From Dryomyza anilis (Eukaryota; Arthropoda; Insecta; Diptera; Dryomyzidae): a stretch of DNA of 64,000 bases. Of this stretch, positions 42,151 through 53,134 are shown piece by piece (within the stretch, counting starts at the first letter, position 1; the number at the start of each line of letters is the position of its first letter). Made by a program: the position numbers and the translations under genes. The DNA is taken from the NCBI GenBank assembly GCA_951804985.1, contig OX638130.1:108884040-108948039 (forward strand), given 5' to 3'. The notes beneath the pieces are model-generated. The model searched no databases. It was not told the origin of the DNA and saw only the letters and a program-made list of their open reading frames with translations.

Positions 42151-42504
42151 ATCTTTTAACAAACATTTTGTATTTCTTGTATTATATATGGTTAACATTG
42201 TAAATTTTTCAATATATACCGTGTTACATATATTGAAAGCATGCGTGACACATCCTGCTGTATCCGGTAGACAGAACCAACACGTATAAGTTAATGCATT
42301 CCTCTGTGTCTGCGTGCTGGTTCCCAATGTTATTCTGTTTTTTTTAATAAAATGCATACAAAATGAAAAAAAAAACCTGACTAAGTTAATTGACTACGTT
42401 TGACATGCAATTTGTTGTAATAAATTTACGTTTTTTTTTTTCCCCAGTTAAATGTGAATATCAAAGAGACTAGAAAAAGTGAACCCTTAAACTTACCTTC
42501 ATTA

Positions 42505-43500
42505 ACTCATTAATTCATTAATTCATTAATACGTTAATTCATTAATTCATTAATTCATTAATTCATTAATTCATTAATTCATTAATTCATTAATTCATTA
42601 ATTCATTAATTCATTAATTCATTAATTCATTAATTCATTAATTCATTAATTCATTAATTCATTAATTCATTAATTCATTAATTCATTAATTCATTTATTC
42701 ATTAATTCAATAATTCATTCTTTCATTAATTAATTCATTAATTCATTAATTCATTAATTCATTAATTCATTAATTCATTAATTCATTAATTCATTAATTC
42801 ATTAATTCATTAATTCATTAATTCATTAATTCATTAATTCATTAATTCATTAATTCATTAATTCATTAATTCATTTATTCATTAATTCATTAATTCATTA
42901 ATTCATTAATTCATTAATTCATTAATTCATTAATTCATTAATTCATTAATTCAATAATTCATTCTTTCATTAATTAATTCATTAATTCATTAATTCATTA
43001 ATTCATTAATTCATTAATTCATTAATTCATTAATTCATTAATTCATTAATTCATTAATTCATTAATTCATTAATTCATTAATTCATTAATTCATTAATTC
43101 GTTAATTCATTAATTCATTAATTCATTAATTCATTAATTCATTAATTCATTAATTCATTAATTCATTAATTCATTAATTCATTAATTCGTTAATTCATTA
43201 ATTCATTAATTCATTAATTCATTAATTCATTAATTCATTAATTCATTAATTCATTAATTCATTAATTCATTAATTCATTAATTCATTAATTCATTAATTC
43301 ATTAATTCATTAATTCATTAATTCATTAATTCATTAATTCATTAATTCATTAATTCATTAATTCATTAATTCATTAATTCATTAATTCATTAATTCATTA
43401 ATTCATTAATTCATTAATTCATTAATTCATTAATTCATTAATTCATTAATTTATTAATTCATTAATTCATTAATTCATTAATTCGTTAATTCGTAAATTC
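42505..43500. repeat. 8-bp satellite (ATTCATTA)n
   Basis: About 120 copies of ATTCATTA. A variant patch (TCAATAATTCATTCTTTCAT followed by TAATTAATTC) occurs at 42707 and 42951, 244 bp apart. ATTCGTTA variants occur near 43100, 43188 and 43480. This indicates block duplication within the array. Confidence 0.97.
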
Positions 43501-44090
43501 AGTTCTTCAAAATTACTTATTTTAATTAATATTTCGATCCAAACCCAGCAACAGCTGTGGTTAATGTCGATATTACCACATTTTGCATTACTGTTTGGCT
43601 GTGATGTTACTGTCGATGTGTGCAATGAGCAACATCATCATTAGCAGCAACAACAGCGACACCACCAACACCTAGAGGTCATCAGTATGGACTGCAAGTG
43701 GTTGCAATTATTGGCGAAAATCGCAAAATATGCGTAAAATGATGAAGTTCATAGAATTTGAAATTGTGCAGCAGTGCGTATGAGTGTGCTTAATACAATA
43801 TTTGCATTTTGCTGTATTTTGCAATTAAGCTTGCGTGGCATGTGCCAAAGTAGCTTTTGATTATTACGCAGTTCAGAGTGAAATAGTTTTTTTGGAAAAT
43901 ATTTCAGCGAAATAATTACGAAATACAATGCGTTTAAATTCTCGCGAAAATGCTGAAATTTCAGATATAGACTTTTGAATTATAAATAATTCACATGAAC
44001 GTAATTTTGATTTGCATAAATTCAAGTATAATAAATGTAACGTACACTACTCCTAGTCAGAATATTCCGAATGGCAATGGTCACAGATGT
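43501..44090. other. Unique DNA
   Basis: Higher-complexity sequence at 43545-43700 (ACAACAGCGACACCACCAAC), then AT-rich. No coding exon or RNA gene is supported. Confidence 0.4.
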
Positions 44091-44091
44091 A

Positions 44092-44287
44092 CACCCAAAA
44101 TCCCATTAAAATTGGTCAATAGGAAAAATATTTATTAAATAGTATACAAAAAATAAATCTTTTCATATAAACTCAATGGCAATGTACTTAATAGTATTTT
44201 CCGATTAAAATAATAACAATTCCAATTGACTATTTTTAATAGTAAAAAACTATTATTTATATAGTATTTTTTTTACGGGTGCAGTTA
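44092..44287 (-). mobile_element. Small TACTATTAAA-type MITE, copy 2
   Basis: Its ends are CACCCAAAATCCC and TTTTTTTTACGGGTG, roughly inverted. Its interior (ATTAAAATTGGTCAATAGG; ATAGTATACAAAAAATAAAT; CCAATTGACTATTTTTAATAG) is the reverse complement of the copies at 10840 and 56052. Confidence 0.6.
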
Positions 44288-44589
44288 CTAGTCGTCAAAG
44301 TTCGAAAATTTCAAGTATACGGACCATTTGTAGTTCATTGAATTGTTAAGATTTAAATTCTTCGTAATTTCATTCAAGCCAATTGTACAAAATACTTCTT
44401 CTGATGAAGCTGAAAAATATTTACCCAGGTATTTTTTGTTATCCTGTTAAAGGATTGCTTTGCGGATTTCTTTTGCAATTTAGATAGTAACTTAGATGAG
44501 ATCATCATGTTGCTTTTCTTTAGTTTGTGGCCAACATTAAAGGTTTTTCTTGGCTAAACCTATTAAATAATTCATATAACAATATATTT

Positions 44590-45362
44590 ATACCCTACAC
44601 CTATGAGGTACAGGGTATATTAACTTTGTGCATATATTGTAACGCCCCTTAGGAGGCGTGTCCGGTATGGAAAAGTATATATATTCTTGATCAGCATCAC
44701 TACCCGAGTCCGTTTAGCCATTTCCGTCTGTCTGTTTGTCTGTCTGTCTGTCCATCTTGCTGTCCGAATACAGAAAACTTGAGAAATACTGATCAGAATA
44801 CGATGAAATTTCGTCTCAATATATTTTATCCAAAGGTAGGAACTGAGTTTGAAAATGAGCCAAATCGGTCAACGGACACGCCCACCTCCCATACAACTCA
44901 CTTTTATATAACTCTTTCGGAACTAATAACTCGAAAAGTATTCAAGGAATAGTTATAAAATTTAATACGTATTGTTAGAATTCACCTAAAAATATGTGGT
45001 CCAAAAATGGGCGTGATCCGCTCACTTTTTTATTCATTATTTCCCGGGTTTTCATAGTGGAAATTTGATCCGTAAATTATTAAAATCAAATCTATGAAAT
45101 ATTAGCCTTTCAAAATTTTAAATATAGGCGTGATCCGCCCAATTACATTTTTTAAATTTATTTTTTTTGTTTTTTATACTTTATATAATTTTTTTAATTT
45201 ATGGGGATATAAGACGTAAATTTCTGATATATGAATAATATTCTGAGGGTTAATATCCCCACCAAAGGTGTAGGGTATTCCATAGTCGGGCCCGACCGAC
45301 TATAAAAATCCGCCACATGTGACCGAACTTAGCCATGTGATCTAACTTTTCCAACTCGTTTT
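44590..45362 (+). mobile_element. DINE-1/mini-me-like element, longest copy
   Basis: TATACCCTACACCTATGAGG, then GGTATATTAACTTTGTG, GCCCCTTAGGAGGCGTGTCC, TATATATTCTTGATCAGCAT, a (GTCTGTCT)n core at 44728-44751 and ACGCCCACCTCCCATACAAC. It ends GTGTAGGGTATTCCATAGTC, the inverted patch GTCGGGCCCGACCGACTATA, and ACTCGTTTTAC. Architecture as at 9779-10367 but about 180 bp longer in the middle. Non-coding, Helentron/DINE type by motif. Confidence 0.75.
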
Positions 45363-45392
45363 ACTAAAATTACAACAAACATTGCTTAAATT

Positions 45393-45710
45393 ATGTTTCC
45401 CACTTTACCCAAGAAAGTGTTTCCAACTTTAACCCAATTTGAACATAACTTAGCACCATTTGAGCAATGTTAAATTATTTGCAAAACCCGTTTCTATTTC
45501 GAAAGATAGAGAATATGCAATCATTTTAAACATTAAAGTGATGTTATTTGATAGCAAATAACAGCACTTTAAAAAAAAGTTTCAAAAACATTTTTTTCAC
45601 TTGTTCTCGAAATGTAATAAACAGGTATAAATTTAATAATTTATACCTGTTTATTTTTCTAAGTGCAAAAACATGTCCAAAATTTGCAATTTCCCACATT
45701 ACCCAAGGCC
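45393..45710 (-). repeat. Dispersed repeat (GGGTAAAGTGGGAAA type), copy 2
   Basis: TTTCCCACTTTACCCAAG (45393) and TTTCCCACATTACCCAAGG (45691) flank the unit as direct repeats. CACTTGTTCTCGAAATG matches the complement of 25.8 kb. Inside it is a 17-bp perfect inverted repeat, AATAAACAGGTATAAAT (45616-45632) and its complement (45639-45655), with a 6-nt loop. Confidence 0.45.
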
Positions 45711-45842
45711 CTCCTATTATTTTGAAGAATTTATATTTTTTAGTTTTTATTTGAACGATTTATCGCACGGATAAAGTAACAGTTTTTTTTGTAACATAAC
45801 AGTCCATTGCGTCTAAAGAATTAAAAATTTAATTTATAATAT

Positions 45843-46090
45843 AATAATAGTTTGGCGCTACAGGGACAGTCCTGTATATAACTTCGGAAGAGCTCTCTCA
45901 CCATTTGAGCTGTGCGTGTTATATTTCTACTCAAATTGGTGGAACCAAGAGTTTATTGCCGAACGTCGTGTGAGAGCTTTTCATAGGCAATGATTTACTC
46001 TCGAGGTTTGCCATTTACTGCCGAGAGATATCGTCGCATAGAAAAATGTTTTCTATGAAAAAGATGTTGCCAGTCGCTGAGCTCGTTCTC
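45843..46090 (-). mobile_element. tRNA-derived SINE, family 1 (minus, tRNA head mostly deleted)
   Basis: AATAGTTTGGCGCTACAGG at the tail, body through CTCTCACCATTT, GTGTGAGAGCTTTTCATAGG and AGATGTTGCCAG. It then jumps directly to TCGCTGAGCTCG, the 5'-most piece of the head. The A-to-B-box interior (about 50 bp) is missing, so it lacks an internal promoter. Confidence 0.75.
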
Positions 46091-47345
46091 CAAACTCATT
46101 CTAAAACTTACAAATTAACCACTGCACATTGAATAGCAGACTTTTTCAATAATGTAAAGCAATATAAAATCTACTTTCAATTAGTGTAACGTAACAGTCA
46201 ATTCTCAAAACGTTCATAACTCCTAAAAGCCTATGTATACAAAATTTTTTACAAATATAGAAAAAAATACTACAGCAGCATACTTTTAGATGCAAGTATA
46301 AAACAAATTAAAAAGTATTCAATTTAATGTGTTTTCAGAGCAATATATGTTGAAATGTGCAACTCAATGTAACGAAACAGTCTGAGTTTTGGTACATATG
46401 GTTAAATATGCAGTTCAAAAGAGATGTTTCTTTTTTAAATTGACATCATCTACCCTCAGTCTATGTATCACCACTTATTCGACCGAATTAAAATCTGACG
46501 TTTTATTATTTTGACATAGTAGATGGTTGAGAAAACAAAATTTCTGACTTTTCGAAAATGTAGCTCCTAAAAAAATAATATAGAATAATCAAACAATATA
46601 ATCATTTGGGAAGCACATGCTTAACAGAAAAATGGTTCCACACATTGACCGCATTTAACAATAAATTTATTTTTATTTTTAAATAAACATATAAAAAATG
46701 CATCCTTTCCTTATAACTCAAAGCATTTTATACAACTTTTGAAGCACTAAATGTTGTGTTTGAACATGTGGAATTTTCAATCAGGCAACAAACTGCTGCC
46801 TGCGCAATATTCAATGATTTTAATTAAAAATGCAATTAAAATTAAATCAGCCAAAGTAAATACAAAGTGAAATTTAATTTAAAAATTTAAACAAAAGCAA
46901 GAATAAATGAAATATATATTAAGCTAATGAACAAAATATTTAAATTTTTAAACAAAATTTACATATTAGGCAGACAACTAAAACTAATAATATATGCTAT
47001 GAAATGTAGTACAACTAATAAAAATATTACTAAAATGATGTCGTGATTAAAAAGTAATTTAATTATTATTTAAAAGTAATCCGTGCGCATCGCTGGATGT
47101 AAATCAAAATGCCTGTATGTAAAGGCAATACAAATAGCAATAAAATAAAATGTTAAAAAGTATGAGAAATATAAAGCGCAACAGTGTTTACAGTGTGCAA
47201 ACAAAGCAAAAAAAAAAAAAACAACTTTAAAATTTGTTTTCGATTTATTTAAATTAAAAGGCGCAACAGACGCATGCAGCAATAAAGTTGTCGTTGAGCC
47301 ATGATTTAAACTGACATATGTACACTTACACATATATATATACAT
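46091..47345. other. AT-rich DNA with weak ~180-bp repeat
   Basis: TGTAACGTAACAGTC (46184) and TGTAACGAAACAGTC (46367) repeat a motif also seen at 45790 (TTGTAACATAACAGTCC), suggesting a decayed tandem repeat interrupted by the SINE. The rest is featureless. Confidence 0.35.
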
Positions 47346-47349
47346 GCAG

Positions 47350-47364
<15 letters not shown>

Positions 47365-47446
<82 letters not shown>
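47365..47446. repeat. (TA)n microsatellite
   Basis: About 40 TA units, preceded by an A-run. It directly abuts the truncated mariner at 47447. The Ile-Tyr repeat frames on both strands are by-products. Confidence 0.97.
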
Positions 47447-47447
<1 letters not shown>

Positions 47448-48317
47448 CGCTACGTCCAATTTATTGTCGTCATAATCGTCCTAGCATATCAACAATTGAG
47501 CGTCTAGTGGAAAAATTTGAATCCACAGGCACAGTACAAAATGTTCCCGTGCCAGTGAGACAAAGAAGTGCCCATGGTGTCGAGAATTTTGCTACCGCTG
47601 AGGCTTCAGTGGAAGAAAGCCCAAATGTGTCTCTCACTCGTCATTCTCAAGCGTTGGGCATCTCTGTGACGTCCTTGTGACGTCAATTTCAAATTGACGC
47701 AAGAACTGAAGCCGCTTGACCACCAGAAGCGTCGTATGTTCGTGAATTGGGCTGAGCAACAACTTGAAAATGATTCGGATTTTCATCGAAAAATTATCTT
47801 CAGCGATGAGGCTCATTTCTGACTGAATGGCTTCGTCAATAAACAAAATATGCGTTATTGGTCAGACAGCAATCCACACGTACTCCATGAGTCATCATTG
47901 CATCCCGAAATCGCTACATTGAACACCGAATATTTTTGGCACCAATTGGACCAAGTGGACTTGGAGGACATGTGGTTCCAACAGGACGGCGCCACAAGCC
48001 ACACAGCGAATGCCACAATCAATTTATTGGAAACCAAGTTTGGAGAACGTGTTATCTCACGAAATGGTCCAGTCGATAGGCCGCCTCGGTCGTGCAATTT
48101 GACGCCGTTAGACTATTTCCTGTGGGGCTACGTCAAGTCTATGGTCTATGCCAACAAGCCAGCGACGATTGATGAACTTCGTACGAATATCGAACGTGAA
48201 ATTGCAGCAGTATCGGCCGATTTATGCTTGAAAACCGTCGAAAATTGGGTTCAGTGTCTGGACTTCTGCAAGCGTACCCGTGGTGGCCATGCAAAAGAAA
48301 TCGAGTTCCATACATAA
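47447..48317 (+). pseudogene. DD41D mariner transposase, truncated and disrupted
   Basis: It starts within the HTH region ([20 protein letters not shown]). A frameshifting deletion lies near 47680. GATGAGGCTCATTTC (DEAHF, first Asp) is followed by TGA, the same nonsense codon as the copy at 15.3-16.6 kb. From 47850 the frame is open: MRYWSDSNPHVLHESSLHP, then a deletion of about 90 bp relative to the other copy. MWFQQDGATSHTA holds the second Asp and LTPLDYFLWGYVKSMVYANK the third, with 41 residues between them. The C-terminus is GGHAKEIEFHT. Inactive. Confidence 0.88.
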
Positions 48318-48400
48318 TGGATTCGAACGTACTTTTACAGAAATAAAGATTTTCATTGATATCCAAAACCGTTTTTGTTTTATTTAAAAAAGCGCTCTAG
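47447..48400 (+). mobile_element. DD41D (rosa-type) mariner, 5'-truncated copy
   Basis: The left part (TIR, leader and first codons) is absent and replaced by (TA)n. The right end keeps AAAACCGTTTTTGTTTTATT and GCGCTCTAGTAGCGCTCTTT, a rearranged TIR, followed by GTACCCGGGC. It matches the element at 15331-16606 through the transposase region, with two internal deletions (near 47680 and 47910). Confidence 0.88.
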
Positions 48401-48479
48401 TAGCGCTCTTTATTTTGTACCCGGGCTTTGCAACAGGGGCTTTTTTTTATGGTTTTTAAACAAGCATAGCTATTCACTT

Positions 48480-49284
48480 TAGTTTTTCTTTTTTTATATT
48501 ATTTTTGTCGTTTTTTGTTTTTGCAATTCTTTTGATTTTTTATTTTTTGCGTTTTGTTTTTGCGTTTTAAATTTTGTTTTTGGTTTTTTGTATTTTTGAT
48601 ATTTTTTTGCGTTTTTGATTTTGTCTTTGCTTTTGTTTCTATTTTTTTTTTTTGCTTTTGATTTTTTTTTATTTTGTGTTCTTTCTTTTGTTACTATTTT
48701 TCTGTTTTTGATTTTGTCTGTTTTTATTTTTTTTTAATTTTGTTTTTTTTTTTGTATTGTTTTTATGTTTTTGCTTTCTTTTTGAGTTTTTGCTTTTATT
48801 TTTCTATTTTTGCTTTTTTTTGTTTTTTAATTTGTTTTGTTTTTTCTTTTGGTTTTTTCCGCGTCTTTGGCTTTTGTGCTTTAGTGTTTTTGATTTCGTA
48901 CGATTTTGTGATTTTGCTTTTGTGTATTTACGTTTGTTTTTTGTTTACTTTTGTTTTGTTATTAGTTGCTGTTATTTTTGTATTTTAGCTTTTGTTTTCT
49001 GCTTTTACTTTTTATGTTTTTAATTTTTTGTTTTTGCTTTTGTATTATTTTTTTGTATTTCAGTTTTTTGTTTCATCTTCTTAGCTGGTGTAAGTACCGA
49101 GTTATATCGTTTTGAAAGTTTAGGTTGTTTGAGAGGTGCCACGCCGCTTTGTCCAATCCCGACCATTTACAACCTATGTCACCTACGGACTCCATAGTAT
49201 TTTCGTGCAATGTTTCAGTCAGATCAGTTCAGCGGTTTAGACGTGATGCTGGAACAAACAGACAGACGGACCAAGAGTTTTATA
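48480..49284 (-). mobile_element. Helitron, minus strand, 5' half with T-rich core
   Basis: T-rich (TTTTTGCTTTTG-like) core at 48480-49080. Then, in complement, come the family 5' landmarks: TTATATCGTTTTGAAAG, AGGTGCCACGCC, CTTTGTCCAATCCCGACC, GACTCCATAGTAT, CAGCGGTTTAGACGTGATGC and GGACCAAGAGTTTTATA. A mariner-derived MITE sits in the terminal TATA tract. The 3' half is missing. The frames at 48674-48988, 48757-49023 and 49125-49439 are compositional or cross the MITE. Confidence 0.7.
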
Positions 49285-49460
49285 AGGGGTTTTTCAATAA
49301 GAGCGCTACAAAAGTTTTTTTCAAGAGGGACGCTACAAAAGTAGAGCGACAGGGACAGCAAACCTTACTGAAGAGAAATGTCAAAAGAGCGGCAAGCAAT
49401 ATGGCGTCGTTTGCTGTCCCTGTCGCTCTTCTTTTGTAGCGTCGCTGTTGAAAAACCCTT
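49285..49460. mobile_element. Mariner-derived MITE (DD41D family), 176 bp
   Basis: Ends AGGGGTTTTTCAATAAGAGC and GTTGAAAAACCCTT, flanked by TA. Inside are AGGGACGCTACAAAAGTAG, GCGACAGGGACAGCAAAC, then TTACTGAAGAGAAATGTC, GAGCGGCAAG and GCTGTCCCTGTCGCTC. It is a shorter inverted arrangement of the same leader sequence as the MITE at 14416. Confidence 0.85.
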
Positions 49461-49462
49461 TA

Positions 49463-50185
49463 TGTTCTTATTCCATTCATAAAACAAGACAAGCGGATAA
49501 AAAATGCTATTGCAAAGGTGTCAAGCAATTTATTAATTGACGTTTTTTAATTAACAATATTTATTTATTTTGCCATATATTAATCGTTCTTATATAAAGT
49601 ATAAAATAACAATAATAATATAAATATTTAAATCATACTTAATATACTATGTTCCACTGTGTGCAGTCGACTTCAATTCTATGCATGCAACCCTAGTACG
49701 AAATATAAATTGTTGAGCATTTCTTAATTTGACATTATTTTTATTCATTTAATGAAACAACTCATGATTTACATGTATCTAGTAAAAAACAAAATAAACA
49801 TTATATTTTAAACGGTACTAGAAGTATTTTTAAACTGCAATTGTGAATGTAAGCATCTCAATTTTTTTTTTAATCAAGCAAAACTACAAACATAAGCTGG
49901 GGCACTCCCCAGGAAAATAATTAAATTAACATTATAATAAATATTTTGTAATAATTTTATTTCAGATTTAAAAAAAATGTACTCAAAAATTCTATTTCAC
50001 AATTTCTACTGGGTTATTTGCTACAAATGACTGTGAGTTTACACTGAATAAAATTTATTTTTACGATAAATAGTTGGGATTTATTTAATCATATAATTCA
50101 TTATAATAATTCATACAACATTTTACGAATAATGTTGTATGATAAGTATATATGATAAATATATAGTTCAAAAATATGTATTTTT
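49463..50185. other. AT-rich DNA, no feature recognised
   Basis: No coding or RNA signal. ATAATTCATACAACATTTTACG and AATAATGTTGTATGATAAG near 50107-50145 form a weak inverted repeat. Confidence 0.4.
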
Positions 50186-50186
50186 A

Positions 50187-50460
50187 AAATGAGTGCATTT
50201 GCTTGGACTGTAAGCCGAAAGATCCCCGGTTCAATTCAAGCCTGGACTGGGGCTAACAACATCTTTTCATAGAAAACATTTTCTATACCGCGCTACCTCT
50301 CGGCAGTAAATGGCAAACCTACGAGAGTAAAACATTGCCTATGAAAAGCTCTCACCCGCCGTTCGGATTCGGCAATAAACTGTAGGTCCCACTACGTTGA
50401 GTACAAGTTCGACGAAGTTCGATACAGGACTGTAGCGCCAAACTATTATTATTATATTAT
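50187..50460 (+). mobile_element. tRNA-derived SINE, family 1 (5'-eroded)
   Basis: Recognisable from GCTTGGACTGTAAGCCGAAAG through a B box altered by a small duplication (GGTTCAATTCAAGCC). The body CTACCTCTCGGCAGTAAATGG and CTCACCCGCCGTTCGGATTC follows, ending GTAGCGCCAAACT(ATT)n. The A box is lost. A 3' body deletion (after GTTGAGTACAA) removes about 35 bp present at 8600-8640. Confidence 0.8.
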
Positions 50461-51302
50461 TTGCTTAATATATGGTTTATTAAATTTATAATATTGCCTT
50501 TTTAGTCAAAACCAACTATCTCTATTGTACATTTCTCGAAGTACATGTTATTTTCTTGATAAAATTAACAAACAACAATTAATATTTCCACTCTACTTCA
50601 AACATTTTAATTTTTCAGTGCATTTTTTGGGAAACGGTGGCAGCGTGATCGACTGAGAGTTTTTGCAGTTCACACGAACTTATATTCGTTGTGCTCGCTC
50701 AAACTCTAACAGTCCTCTCACCCTTTCCGCTTCACCGCTGTTCCCCTCACCTGAGTTGGGCATCCCGGGCTGAGTTGGGCATCCTTATCTTTAACTATTT
50801 AAGCAACTTTGTCAATTTTGCTTTTAAAAAGACACCAAAACCTTGCATTAAAATAATTTTTATAACACCAACAACTGGTACAGGGCAAAAATAATCTAAC
50901 AGAACCAAAAAAATAAAACGAAAATAAAACTATTTTGAATAAAACTCCATTGAACCAGCACAAACAGTGCAATGAATTTTTCATGTCAAAAATAGAAAAA
51001 TTTTCAATATTCTATTTTTCTTTTTTTGTATTTTGCACACAAACCAAATTGCATTTGGCGCCATGCTGCTCCTCGGAGATGCGCATTGCAAACGCAGGAC
51101 AAATTGCACCAATAGACAAAAGGGATTTGAATATTGCATGGGGCGATAGCAGCACTCACAGGGCATTGATGTATTTATTAGCAAATTAATAAATTTTTTT
51201 GTTGTTATTTGTATATAATAAAATTCAAGTACAATTTTTAAATTTATTAAATTTTTTTGGTTTATTTTTTAATTCGAAATTTTTATAACTTTTTCATTTT
51301 AG
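50461..51302. other. Unique region upstream of candidate exon
   Basis: 50630-50780 is of higher GC and holds a 17-bp direct duplication (CTGAGTTGGGCATCC twice, 50751-50784). 51050-51160 also has raised GC (GGAGATGCGCATTGC). The frames at 50691-50894, 50935-51189 and 50981-51184 overlap on both strands with no domain. T-rich sequence with CTTTTTCATTTTAG leads into the candidate exon. Confidence 0.35.
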
Positions 51303-51930
51303 CATCCACAAAAATTTTGCATCCCACAAATAAAACTGCCAACAACAGTGTGACCTCCAGCGGTGATGCCAACAACACGCGCATAAATAACAGCAACATC
51401 ATCTGCAGCAACAGCAACATCAAGCTTAACAATAACAACACCAATGTTCTAAAAAGTCAACGCTTTCAATAGCAACAAAAAAAAAAATTCAAAAAAAAAA
51501 CTTAAAAAATAAAACTAAAAAAAAATCGCAGATTTTGTCGAATTTAATATAGCAGCAAACAAAATTCGCGCTGCTGTCTTCCGTTATCCTTGCGGCACTC
51601 TGCAACAAAAAAAAAAGAAATAAATTTATCAAAAAAGGAACTGTTGGCGCCAAAAGGAATTTCACCAGAAATTGTTGAGCAACATTTAATTTTGCAATAT
51701 GCACAACATCACAACCACCAATTGCTTGATGGCGCCGCAGGACTCACCGGATACGCAAAACGTGGCGCTGTATTTAGCAGCTGATTTCGTCAACAAGTCA
51801 CGTGGTTCGTTAGAAAGAGAATTAAATTTCTATTTAAAAATGCATGAAAAATGGTGATTAAATGAAAATGCCAGAAAAAAGGACATGCAACGCATAGGGC
51901 ACGTGTAAACCAAAATTAAGTAGGACTTAG
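51303..51930 (+). other. Candidate exon bounded by splice acceptor and donor, probably untranslated
   Basis: TTTTTCATTTTAG ends at about 51302 (polypyrimidine tract plus AG). TTAG|GTAAGTTTTTTTTT follows at 51930/51931, a consensus donor. The interior is CA-rich with repeated AACAACA/AACAGCAACA, as in many fly 5' UTRs. No frame is open throughout. The best frames are a 56-codon Asn/Ser-rich stretch at its start (ASTKILHPTNKT onward) and 51590-51784 (EIVEQHLILQYAQHHNHQ). If real it would be a 628-nt exon of an unidentified + strand gene whose other exons lie outside the window or are unrecognised. Confidence 0.35.
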
Positions 51931-51989
51931 GTAAGTTTTTTTTTGATAAAATACTTGAAGTTGTGTTGTGCAGGAAAAATTCTATAAAC

Positions 51990-52800
51990 TGTTTAAAACT
52001 ATTATACAGTATAACTGTTATACAGTATAACTGTTATACAGTATAACTGTTATACAGTATAACTGTTATACAGTATAACTGTTATACAGTATAACTGTTA
52101 TACAGTATAACTGTTATACAGTATAACTGTTATACAGTATAACTGTTATACAGTATAACTGTTATACAGTATAACTGTTATACAGTATAACTGTTATACA
52201 GTATAACTGTTATACAGTATAACTGTTATACAGTATAACTGTTATACAGTATAACTGTTATACAGTATAACTGTTATACAGTATAACTGTTATACAGTAT
52301 AACTGTTATACAGTATAACTGTTATACAGTATAACTGTTATACAGTATAACTGTTATACAGTATAACTGTTATACAGTATAACTGTTATACAGTATAACT
52401 GTTATACAGTATAACTGTTATACAGTATAACTGTTATACAGTATAACTGTTATACAGTATAACTGTTATACAGTATAACTGTTATACAGTATAACTGTTA
52501 TACAGTATAACTGTTATACAGTATAACTGTTATACAGTATAACTGTTATACAGTATAACTGTTATACAGTATAACTGTTATACAGTATAACTGTTATACA
52601 GTATAACTGTTATACAGTATAACTGTTATACAGTATAACTGTTATACAGTATAACTGTTATACAGTATAACTGTTATACAGTATAAAAGAACAGTATAAC
52701 AGTACAGTATAACAGTACAGTATAACAGTATAACTGTTATACAGTATAACTGTTATACAAAATAACTGTTATACATTATAACTCTTATATAGTATAACTA
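51990..52800. repeat. 16-bp satellite (TATACAGTATAACTGT)n
   Basis: About 43 essentially identical 16-bp units run from about 51998 to 52685. A transition patch with ACAGTATAACAGT and AACAGTACAGT spacing (52686-52730) follows, then a few diverged units. Each unit carries the perfect dyad ACAGT-ATA-ACTGT, so either strand can form serial hairpins. Confidence 0.97.
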
Positions 52801-53134
52801 CTTGGAACATAAATTGTAATTTGAAATGTGTTTAGATTAAAATGAATAAAGATACTAAGCACTGCCATGCTTTTTGTATAATAACACAGATTTTATAAGG
52901 ACATAATAATGTAAGTCTATACGAACAGAGTATTAGGAAAATTACAATTCGAATTTAACAAAAGATTAAAATTTTCAAATTAAACCTTATATCCAAATTT
53001 TTACGAACACCTAAAAAAATCGTGACCATTTATTAAAATAGTGATTTTAGCTATTAAACTATTGGGGCACTCTCTAATTTTGACACAACTTTCCATAAAC
53101 ATGTCGTTAATATCCTTCCTATTAATATAATTAA
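52801..53134. other. AT-rich DNA, no feature recognised
   Basis: No repeat or coding signal was seen between the 16-bp array and the Helitron. Confidence 0.4.

Noticed and set aside
41763..42203. Ser-Ser-Phe repeat frame
   Set aside because: 9-bp TTTTAGTTC minisatellite.
44590..45362. LTR retrotransposon fragment
   Set aside because: No LTR pair, primer-binding site or pol motif; the TTCTTGATCAG and GTCTGTC core match DINE-1/mini-me-type elements better.
51990..52700. CRISPR-like repeats with dyad symmetry
   Set aside because: Unit is 16 bp, perfectly tandem, with no spacers; a satellite.
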